From assembly GCA_043228905.1 (NCBI GenBank), contig JBHGNT010000009.1, positions 18,166,001 through 18,230,000 on the forward strand: a stretch of DNA of 64,000 nucleotides, in the 5' to 3' direction. The notes beneath the pieces are model-generated. The model saw nothing but the letters and a program-made list of their open reading frames with translations. It was not told the DNA's origin and did not search any database. A program made the translations under genes and the position numbers. The stretch's first letter is position 1; each line of letters begins with the position of its first letter. This stretch comes from Azolla caroliniana (taxonomy: Eukaryota; Polypodiophyta). This document shows positions 55,848 through 64,000 of this stretch, piece after piece.

Positions 55848-57299
55848 ATGGCGCACACCCCTGCTTCCTGCTCCCTCGCTGAAGGACCCAACCTCTTCAC
55901 CCCTCCCAGATCTCCTCCCATATCTCCCTTTCCCCCTCTCGGCCTGAGCTTCTCCGCCTCTTTCTCCCCCACAGAGAAGCATGAAAGATCCCTCTCCTTG
56001 CACACAAGCTTCCCCATCACGCCACCATGGCTGAAGCGAACCCCCGATCCTCTCGTGTCTGTGAGGTCAGCTTCGAGGGAGAAGTTCGAAAGAAGGAAGC
56101 CTCATGTGAACATCGGAACCATAGGTCACGTTGATCATGGGAAAACCACACTCACGGCGGCCCTCACCATGGCCATGGCGTCGGAGCTTGGAAGCCAGCC
56201 TAAACGCTATGATCAGATCGATGCTGCACCTGAAGAGAAAGCTCGAGGAATCACCATTAACACTACGGTGGTCGAATATGAGTCTCCGAGAAGACATTAT
56301 GCGCATGTGGATTGTCCTGGACATGCTGACTATGTTAAGAACATGATTACAGGAGCTGCTCAGATGGATGGGGCGATCCTTGTGGTATCGGCATCTGATG
56401 GTGTCATGCCTCAGACCAAGGAGCATATCCTTCTTGCTAGACAGGTGGGTGTTCCTCATGTGGTTGTCTTTTTGAATAAAATTGATCAAGTCGATGATGA
56501 AGAGCTCATCGAGCTCGTAGAGCTCGAGATCCGAGATCTCCTCAAGTCTTATGATTACCCTGGTGATGATGTGGCTGTAGTTTATGGATCGGCCTTAAAA
56601 GCATTAGAAGCCTTCGAGAATAAGGCTGATATCAAGAGAGGTGAGAATGAATGGGTAGATAGAATCTATAAGCTCATCGATGCTGTCGACCAGAATATAC
56701 CCATACCAGTGAGGCAGGTGGATATGCCGTTCTTGATGGCTATCGAAGACGTTTTCTCCATCACCGGAAGAGGAACTGTAGCCACAGGGAAAGTGGAGAG
56801 AGGAAAGATCAAGATAGGTGAATCAGTGGATATAGTTGGGTTCATAGATACAAGAACTACCATTGTGACCAGCGTGGAAATGTTCCAGAAGCTTCTCGAC
56901 GAGGCCATGGCAGGGGACAATGTGGGGCTTCTATTAAGAGGCATTCAGAAGGCAGATGTATCAAGAGGGATGGTTATTGCGAAACCGGGGACCATTAAGC
57001 CACGGAAGAAATTTGTTGCATCTGTTTATATCTTGAGGAAAGAAGAAGGTGGAAGGCATTCTCCTTTCTTTGCTGGTTTTACCCCTCAATTTTACATGAG
57101 GACCACAGATGTTACTGGGAAGGTTGTGAATGTAGGGAATGACTCGGGGGAGGGAAGCAAGATGGTTTTACCTGGTGATCGTGTCAAGATGATGGTGGAG
57201 CTTATTCAACCAGTGGCAATCGAGAAGAAAATGAGATTTGCCATCAGAGAGGGTGGTAAAACTGTCGGGGCTGGAATCGTTTCAGAAATATTGGAGTAG
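55848..57299 (+). CDS. tufA: Elongation factor Tu, chloroplast (nuclear gene)
   Basis: GTPase that brings aminoacyl-tRNA to the plastid ribosome. A single uninterrupted frame of 483 codons. The first ~77 residues are Ser/Pro-rich with few acids ([15 protein letters not shown]...SVRSAS), a chloroplast transit peptide, and the mature part starts near [13 protein letters not shown] motifs are complete: GHVDHGKT (93-100), RGITINT (133-139), DCPGHADY (155-162), NKID (210-213) and SAL (248-250). Domains 2 and 3 follow ([51 protein letters not shown]) to the usual end [20 protein letters not shown]. There is no intron, as in many plant nuclear tufA genes. Reads NKID where plastid proteins often have NKQD. 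It sits between sHSP-5 and sHSP-6 with no evident functional link. Confidence 0.97.
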   Translation: MAHTPASCSLAEGPNLFTPPRSPPISPFPPLGLSFSASFSPTEKHERSLSLHTSFPITPPWLKRTPDPLVSVRSASREKFERRKPHVNIGTIGHVDHGKTTLTAALTMAMASELGSQPKRYDQIDAAPEEKARGITINTTVVEYESPRRHYAHVDCPGHADYVKNMITGAAQMDGAILVVSASDGVMPQTKEHILLARQVGVPHVVVFLNKIDQVDDEELIELVELEIRDLLKSYDYPGDDVAVVYGSALKALEAFENKADIKRGENEWVDRIYKLIDAVDQNIPIPVRQVDMPFLMAIEDVFSITGRGTVATGKVERGKIKIGESVDIVGFIDTRTTIVTSVEMFQKLLDEAMAGDNVGLLLRGIQKADVSRGMVIAKPGTIKPRKKFVASVYILRKEEGGRHSPFFAGFTPQFYMRTTDVTGKVVNVGNDSGEGSKMVLPGDRVKMMVELIQPVAIEKKMRFAIREGGKTVGAGIVSEILE

Positions 57300-58533
57300 C
57301 AAGAAAACTTTAGGATGCTTGTGTATGTGTGCATGTGCCATGTTTTGCTTGGGGTTCCACTGGTATAGCTGCTTCTTGTTTGTTGAGGGTGAAGAAGGTT
57401 CTTGCTTCAGTTAAGCTCAAGATATGCAGTCTAGTTTCAGGATGCATTATTGAATATATTAAGGGTACACCAAGCTTGGCAAGATAATTTGTTATATGAA
57501 CAAAATGGGTTTGAACATGGACAAAATGGGATCAAACTGAAGAGTGTCTCTGACATAGTAGAGAATCTCTTTATATTAGCATGGAGAGCCCACTTATATG
57601 ATGGCTTTGCATGCATGGTTTGACAAAGCATGATTACTAGAATAAAAGGTATGTTCTTCTAGACATGCCTTGTGAGGGGAAGAATAGCAAAAACTGTGTA
57701 GAACAAAATGTGAAACTATAGACAGAAGGAAATCACCATTTACACAATCAATCAATGAGTAATGTTCCTAAATATTATTTGGTTCTACAAAAAATAATGC
57801 TGCTTTGGATTATCCGAGAACCGTTGTCGTCGTCGCCTATAATGCTTGTAAATAGTTCATTTCCTGGATAACAATTTGAGCATGTGATTTGTGTCCATCC
57901 TAATTTACTCTTTAGCTTTTATAGCCCTTTCACATGAAATACTTGTAAAAGTAGTAAGAAACCTTTGGTTTTGAGCTTGGCCAAAAGGTTGGGCTCAAAG
58001 CAGCATCACATTTTTCTTCATATGAATGAACAAATATGTGAACTTGTGTAGACCATGAATGATGATTTGGTGGATGGAATGAAAGAATGTAGTAAAAAAT
58101 GATATATTATAGTACCTTGTGCATGTATTGAGCCTATAGCATAGAGAAAAAGAGGTTTCTTTACTCAAATGTTCAAGAGTAGATAGGTTTCTAACTTCGT
58201 GAGAAAGTAAGACATCTTCTACAGGAGCCGCTTGATGATGAATATTAGAATGATTATGAGGGGTTCTTGTTTATTTTGTTTCTTTTATGGTGAAAACATT
58301 TAATTATATTAATAAAAATTTGTGAAAAATACTACAATGTTACCACAAAGCAGGGGGTAATAGGATATGTTGGATTGTCTATAGGCAAGATAACCACCCC
58401 ATAAAGGAAATGTTTTTAATTTGCTATAATAAACAAAACTACCACATCAATGCTCCAAAGAATAGATCTCGTGAGGGCAATATTTTGATGTCATTCCACC
58501 ATTAAGCATTAATCAAGACAATTATAAGAGAGA

Positions 58534-58580
<47 letters not shown>

Positions 58581-58880
58581 ATAACCTTTGGTTGCCATTT
58601 TTATCATTGCTTCAATATGACAAAGTTCTCATTCCCTTCAATGTGACAGAAGGTGTTGGGCACTTGTGGGAAGACTCATCAATTATGCATATTTTTACCT
58701 AAACAAAGGAGAGTTATAGCACTACGCTTTGATACAATGGTATTACATATAACCACATTTACATTTTCTTTCTACACATTGTTCCACTCCATAAACACGT
58801 TTCTTAAATAATTGCAATGTGTACTCCCCATTGCAATGTTTATCTCTATGGACACTAAAAAGTATCTATGATCTTTCTAT
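57300..58880. other. EF-Tu 3' flank and intergenic
   Basis: No gene seen. A CT microsatellite (58536-58577) is the only structure. Confidence 0.65.
58536..58577. repeat. (CT)n microsatellite
   Basis: Twenty-one TC/CT units. Confidence 0.96.
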
Positions 58881-59345
58881 CTTTCTATCTCTCTATTTAG
58901 GGTTTGCCTTACAGCTTTGCAAAGAGTGTAGCTTGGTACACAACTCGAATACGGAGCGAGTCTAGGCTTGATAGCAATGCTTTTTTGGCTTAAGCACGCT
59001 TAACTTGAAATGCTTGAAGCATCCAGACAACCACAAAACCCATGGCATGTGAGTTGCCAAGGTAAGTAGGAATGTGCTACACATTGATCCCCAACAAGTG
59101 ATTGGTTGTCACCCGCAAGTGGATGGTATACCGATTGCGAACGTCACAACAATTACAAGTGTGAACTATGCAACCACTAGAGGCCTAAGAATGAACCGTT
59201 TTTCTCATGGTGGCGGGTTCTACACTTAGGTGGAATCCCTCCATAGTATATTGGGGTCACTTTTTGGGTTTGCCTTACGACTTTGCAAGGAGTGTGGGTC
59301 GGTATACCGCTCGAATACGGAGCGTGTCCATTCTTGATAGCAATG

Positions 59346-59367
59346 CCCCCCCCCCCCCCCCCCCCCC
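59346..59367. repeat. C22 homopolymer
   Basis: Interrupts the right 5S-containing repeat at the point where the left one has TTTTTT. Length uncertain. Confidence 0.9.
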
Positions 59368-59393
59368 AACCCATTACTATTGTAGATGTAACC

Positions 59394-59452
59394 AGGACAG
59401 CTCGGGAGGTCACCCATCCTAGTACAATTCTAACTCAAGCACACTTAACTTG
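59394..59452 (-). ncRNA. 5S rRNA-derived internal promoter region
   Basis: The minus strand has AAGTTAAGTGTGCTTGAG (A box), GTACTAGGATGGGTGACC (intermediate element into C box) and TCCCGAGCTGTCC. This matches the conserved internal control region of plant 5S rRNA at most positions. The flanking parts of the 5S molecule are not recognisable, so it is not a functional 5S gene, but a Pol III (TFIIIA) promoter could persist. Confidence 0.78.
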
Positions 59453-59612
59453 CAATTCTTGAAGCATCTAGACAACCACAAAACTCATTGCATGTGTGGT
59501 TTTAGGGGTTATTGACCGTGAGGTCGAAGCAAAGAGTGCGGGCGGTATAACAATTGGTGGGGGTATATGAATGTGTGAGAGGGAGAGTTAAAGGATACAA
59601 AGATGAGAGAGC

Positions 59613-59656
<44 letters not shown>

Positions 59657-59965
59657 GTTTCACACATTTAAAATGGCCATCGACTCACAATGACAATGTT
59701 GACAGAGATAACCAGTAAGCTTGTGCAACTTATGCCTGCCAATGGGCTAGTAGCGCCTAGAAGAGGACAATGACCATATGACATCCATGATAATATACCC
59801 ACACACACACACACACACAAAGTATCACACATTTAAAATGGCCATCGACTCACAATGACAATGTTGACAGAGATAACTAGTGAGCTTGTGCAACTTATGC
59901 CTACCAATGGGCTAATCGCGCTTAGAAGAGGACAATGACCATATGACATCCATGATAATATACCC
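59613..59965. repeat. 165-bp tandem duplication with (CA)n
   Basis: Each unit has a CA run (59613-59654; 59800-59819) followed by AAAGT(T/A)TCACACATTTAAAATG through CATCCATGATAATATACCC. The second unit differs by a few substitutions and a shorter CA run. Confidence 0.92.
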
Positions 59966-59969
59966 GTAG

Positions 59970-60442
59970 AGAGACAACATCAAAATGCCGAGATGGTGGC
60001 CCAAAGTATGTACAAGAACACGAAAGCACCTAGCTGAAACATAGGACTAGGGATATTACCACAATATATCAACAATGTAAACAAAGTGACACTTGAGAGG
60101 GGTGGAAGGTGGTGTCAAGCATACAAAAAAATAGAGAACCCTTGTAATTCAAAAAAGAAAAAAAATGGAAAAACTCTTACGCTAACATGATATGCATGTA
60201 TGAATAGTTAGTTACTCTATGTGTGTGTTCATATATGTATGCTGGTCTAACGTTATCGTGAGCTTATGTTATAGAATTAGGTTTATGTCGGAATATAGAT
60301 CTAGAACTGAATACAATGTTTTAGAAGAAGCATCTCTAATCTTTCTAGTCCCAAGCCTTCGATAGTCGTCCATAATTTCGAAATGTTATGTTTCAGTCGT
60401 TCCGTGACATGCCAACTCCTTTCCCCTATTCCTTCACTTAGT

Positions 60443-60480
<38 letters not shown>

Positions 60481-60680
60481 ACATTACATTAGAGCCTTAT
60501 TATGAAGCCGAAAGTGGCCCACCAACGATAAGTAATTAAATTAGAGAAGAAGAAAGAAGACGAACCAATTGTCTCATGGGCCAAATTTGGTCTTGGAAGA
60601 CGTTAATATATCTTTCTTTCTTTCTTTCTTTCTCTCATGTGACAAACAATTTCGTGAGAGAGAGAGAGAGAGAGAGATTA
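59970..60680. other. Intergenic with microsatellites
   Basis: No gene seen. Contains (CA)n at 60456-60483, (TTTC)n at 60611-60634 and (GA)n at 60655-60676. Confidence 0.7.
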
Positions 60681-60689
60681 GTCTAGCAT

Positions 60690-60735
60690 TCTCTAGAAAC
60701 ATCTGGAGCCTTCCTCTACATATATATATATAAAG
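60690..60735 (+). promoter_or_regulatory. Heat-shock promoter of sHSP-6
   Basis: TTCTCTAGAAACATCTGGAGCCTTCC (60690-60713) has TTC/GAA/TTC units of a heat-shock element; an ATATATATATAAAG TATA box ends near 60734, about 240 bases before the ATG. Confidence 0.8.
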
Positions 60736-60976
60736 AGAGGGAGGAAAAAAAGGTTTTAAGTATCAACAGACAATCGTCTAGGACTCTAGATCGTACACAT
60801 CCAATCCAATTCAAATTCAGTACCAATCATTCACCCCACATTCTCATTCAATTCCTTAATTAACGCACTCTGATTCCATCCATCCATCCATCCATCCATC
60901 CCACTGTTTCTTGATTCCTCCTCTCAAATTTCAATTCTTCTTCTCCTCCTCAATCCTAATCCTCCAATCTCTGCCA

Positions 60977-61680
60977 ATGGCTCTCTCCCACTTCGGACTC
61001 GGCAATCGCAGATCAACACAGGACCCCCTCGACGCCTTCTTCTCTGATTCCCTCCTCTTCCCTTCTTTCCCGCTCTCCTCTTTCCCTGACCATCCCGGCT
61101 TCGCCCGTGACATAGCAGCGGTAGCCAACACGCAGGTGGATTGGAAGGAGACTAACGATTCCCATGTGTTCAAGGCTAACTTACCTGGTAAAATTAAAGA
61201 CCTACTCTTCTCTAATTCAAGAATCGCACATTTCGCGAACATGTTGTGATTCTGGTAGATTTGAGTTTCTTTATTCAAGCATCGCACATTTCATGAACAT
61301 GTTGTGATTCTGGTAGATTTGAGTTTCTTCTGTGTTTATATATGATATGGTAAGATCTGTATCTGAACCCCTTGATGTGACAACAAATCATGATTGTAGG
61401 TCTGAGCAAGCAGGAAGTGAAGGTGCAGGTGGAGGACGGCCGCGTGTTGCAGATCAGCGGGGAGCGCAAGAAAGAGGAGAGTGCATCTACAGACAGATGG
61501 CACCGGGTGGAACGTTCCCAAGGAAGCTTCCTCAGGCGCTTCAGGCTCCCTGAGAATGCTAAGTTGGAGGAGGTGAAGGCGGCCATGGAGAATGGTGTGC
61601 TCACTGTCACTGTCCCAAAGGCTGCACCTCCCGAGCCAAAATCTGCGGTCCGTACCATTGACATATCATCAGATGATTAA
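60977..61680 (+). CDS. Class I small heat-shock protein, sHSP-6
   Basis: The start is ATG 60977 ([20 protein letters not shown]); the same frame is open further upstream, but that part is a 5' leader with TCCA repeats. Exon 1 is 60977-61187 and exon 2 is 61400-61680; the product is 163 aa; intron GTAAAA...TTGTAG, phase 1. Complete alpha-crystallin domain ([61 protein letters not shown]) and tail [11 protein letters not shown]. His replaces Leu in the FGLGN arm block (SHFGLGN). The intron contains a roughly 60-bp tandem block (GCACATTTC(G/A)(C/T)GAACATG..) shared with sHSP-5. Closest relative of sHSP-5. Confidence 0.95.
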
Positions 61681-61689
61681 ATTGATATG

Positions 61690-62855
61690 AAACACCACCA
61701 GCTTTGTGTTTGTGATTGTCATGTCCTGAAATCAGAAGTTCATGGGGTACACAAAATTTGTAATTGTTTCTTCGTCTTGTATTAATTTATGCTCAGTTTT
61801 TGTGGTCTTAATGATATCGTCTGCTGGTGGTAGCTTGGGTAGTTGTAATAGAATTGCTTTCTAGATTAGAGTAATGAGAGTTTTATACTTTGGTTCTCTC
61901 TCTTCATTCCCGAATGCACGCAGTTCCCATCCTCTTCTTTCTCTCGCTTTTCTTTTTTATCTTCCTTGTTTAGTTTGTCCAAAATTGATTGTATTAACGC
62001 GTAAACGGAATTGAGAAAACCAATATATAAATTATGTTCAATAGTTGGCATGGATTATTGAGTGTTTTGAGTGTCTATATGAATGGATCAGTTTTAATCA
62101 AGGCTCACTAACATTGTAATCAGGAGTGCATTGTTCGTATGGGTGGGTGGGTGGATTGGATTGAATAAACTTGGTGAACCTGTTGACGAGTAGAGGAAGC
62201 AATTCAATTATCTACAACTTTGAGGAAACAACTTACCACAGCACTGGGAAGCCAACAACATAAACAACTCGAATCGCCACAACCTCAAAGACTTAATAAA
62301 TTTCTGAAAATATTGAATAATAGAAGGGAGAATGAGTAGGAAAATTCACATGTCTGAAGAAGGGGAAATATAGAAATCATGATCAAACATGAATCACTAT
62401 TACGAACAAGAGAAGTATGTAATTATAAGAGGATGACATTGATTAGGTGGAAGAAGAACAAGGACAGCAAACCTTCGATGATATGTACGAAGCTATGGGG
62501 ATCAAACTCAGAGATTTCCATGAAGCATTGATTAGCTGGAAGAAGATAAACCACTCGATATTCTTTCTAGCATAACCTAGTTGTCCTTGAATCGCCAAGT
62601 TCTAACGGTTTTGAGACTATGTCTACTCTTGTATTAGTGAGACGAGTAGGAGAGGGTGTCATACACTTGTAAGCATATGAGCAAACACCAAAACTTTATC
62701 GAAGGAAGCCCTAAACCTAATCTAAATGCACAATTTAATTTAAGCTTGATTTATAACTTTTAATCACATAAAGCCATCTTGGTGGAGCATTATCTCCACT
62801 TTATTCTCTCTCCAAAAGGTTAAAGTCTTATTTGAAGACTTCATAGAAGAATCAA
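61690..62855. other. sHSP-6 3' flank and intergenic
   Basis: Likely 3' UTR to about 61890, then AT-rich sequence without a supported gene. Around 62380-62560 a repeated GAAGCATTGATTAGCTGGAAGAAGA-like phrase (ATTGATTAGGTGGAAGAAG / ATTGATTAGCTGGAAGAAG) is seen. Confidence 0.55.
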
Positions 62856-62862
62856 TGTGAAT

Positions 62863-63560
62863 ATGGCATCCTCAAATAAACCAAGCTGAAGAATTGGAAA
62901 AGATTATGGTGGTTGTTGAGAGAGAATGAATGAGAGCTAAAGGCTAAGATGCAGGTCTTGACTAGGCCATTGACTTCATTGTAGAGTTTATTGCCACAAA
63001 GAGATGTGCCTGAAGCAAGGTACGTATCAAGTTTTAAGCATGCCATCGTAGACAAGGTACAAAAGTAGGTTAACAAAATCCAAGGTAGAGTCATACCATC
63101 GAGTCTTGATGCAATTATACCTTGGGTTTTGGAGTAATTCACATGTTTAGCAAATTGAAACCATAACCACACTAACATGGCCTTGACATAGGTCAATTGT
63201 CCTTGATAAGAAGATAGATAGACTTCTAGTATAGTAAAAAACCCTAGGTCTGTAATATGAAGTTGTCAAGTGAGAACACGCTCAACAATTTCTCTTAAAA
63301 CATAGAATTGCAATATGCAATTCATACCTTCATTCCTTTCAGGATTAACTCGCATATAGTCATCATAAGATTAGGAAAAACTACGGAAAACCTATGTCAT
63401 GATCGGTTATGGTTCAATGGTTTGTACCAAACAAGGAATAATTTGTGATCCTTCACGAAGTGTCAACTATGGCAAAGAAGGTCTAAAGAAATTCATGGAA
63501 GATGACGTGCCAATAGCAAGGAAAAGAGTTAGAAACTTCAAGAAGCGAGAAACAAAATAA
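62863..63560 (+). pseudogene. Gag relic related to Gypsy-3
   Basis: ATGGCATCCTCAAATAA corresponds to the Gypsy-3 gag start (ATGGCGTCCTCAAGCAA). With one early shift the sequence reads like QAEELEKIMVVVERE, matching QAGELERMMLIVEQM. Further on, near 63460-63510, VNYGKEGLKKFMEDDVP matches VNFGRGGMKKSMEDAD that follows the Gypsy-3 zinc knuckle. The knuckle itself is not seen. Full of stops; an old, unrelated insertion of the same lineage. No LTR was recognised upstream within the window. Confidence 0.75.
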
Positions 63561-64000
63561 TCAGAACAACAAAGACTTGGATACTAAAGAAGATAAATTA
63601 TTAAAAAGAGAAAATGTCCACAATTAGCACATATTAGAGCATGTGCAAGGTTGGTAGGGTGGGATGGATGTCATGCTGTCTATATTGATGAAGAGTGTAA
63701 AAACATGGATTCTGGCCTATCAAGTACTACTCCACAATATATGCAAATAAAAAAATGTTTGAACAAGTTTTGAGCCTAACCTATAAAAGAAAATATGTGA
63801 GTACCACTAAAGTAGTTCATAACAATGAGTCATTTGCATACATTGAAACCCTAGTCTTCTTCCATTGGATTTGTTCCAGGAACCCTTATCGAAGCAATAT
63901 TTTATTTCCTTGCACATTTCAGGTTAGAAAGATGCAAAACCATAGAATCCTCTCTAAAAAAATTGCTAACACAGAAAAACGCCACAATACAAACAAAGAA
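63561..64000. other. Window edge, no gene seen
   Basis: AT-rich, no open frame of note; may include the decayed continuation of the gag-pol relic. Confidence 0.5.

Larger units (their letters stand above)
58899..59560 (-). mobile_element. 5S-derived direct repeats, Cassandra-like TRIM candidate
   Basis: Two direct repeats (about 58899-59052 and 59265-59494) share GGGTTTGCCTTAC, CTCGAATACGGAGCG, TTGATAGCAATGC and CTTGAAGCATC(C/T)AGACAACCA. They are separated by about 210 bases with no coding capacity. Each contains 5S rRNA-like sequence in the minus orientation (full ICR in the right copy, first part in the left, which has an internal deletion). A third partial echo (AAGAGTGCGGGCGGTATA) is near 59531-59548. 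Short non-coding elements whose LTRs carry 5S sequence are known in plants, including ferns, as Cassandra TRIMs. Exact LTR ends, primer-binding site and target duplication were not found, so tandem 5S-derived SINEs remain possible. Confidence 0.5.

Overview
The window is nuclear DNA from a land plant. It holds class I small heat-shock protein (sHSP) genes, a nuclear gene for chloroplast elongation factor Tu with a transit peptide, and many nested retrotransposon remains. Every sHSP gene has an intron inside the alpha-crystallin domain, whereas angiosperm class I sHSP genes are usually intronless. With the style of the Gypsy elements and a 5S-derived repeat, this suggests a large-genome seed-free plant such as a fern or lycophyte. 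The species cannot be fixed from the sequence alone.

Layout. Positions 1-5600 are mostly intergenic, with tandem repeats, a 56-codon ORF behind a TATA box, a tiny antisense sHSP relic and a LINE 3' fragment. Positions 5600-9750 (minus) hold a decayed multi-segment gene that looks like an unclassified zinc-finger transposase. Positions 10040-27270 are a nested retrotransposon complex. A minus-strand LINE is split by two LTR elements. Gypsy-1 (10057-17072, TSD CATCC) has lost most of gag and all of PR/RT/RNase H, but keeps integrase and a long coiled-coil ORF downstream of it; a foreign solo LTR (13472-14556, TSD GCGG) has landed inside that ORF. Gypsy-3 (17916-25964, TSD CCGT) has a complete domain order but is inactivated. 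The solo LTR and the Gypsy-3 LTRs are related and share an antisense tRNA-like module upstream of their promoter.

Positions 27460-28830 hold a decayed PORR-like gene fragment and a duplicated segment also present at 15-225. Positions 30300-61700 are the sHSP cluster: six two-exon genes in alternating orientation (-,+,-,+,-,+), which read as three head-to-head pairs. Each has HSF-type TTC/GAA repeats and most have a TATA box, so all are probably heat-inducible cytosolic chaperones. The intronless EF-Tu gene (55848-57299) lies between members of the third pair, along with a 287-bp foldback MITE, a 5S rRNA-derived direct repeat (Cassandra-like TRIM candidate), microsatellites and Gypsy relics. 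The window ends in a decayed Gypsy gag related to Gypsy-3.

The least expected signals are the tRNA-like modules in one LTR family, the integrase-plus-coiled-coil Gypsy-1, the unclassified transposase-like gene, and the head-to-head sHSP architecture. All boundaries were read by eye; no alignment or database search was run.
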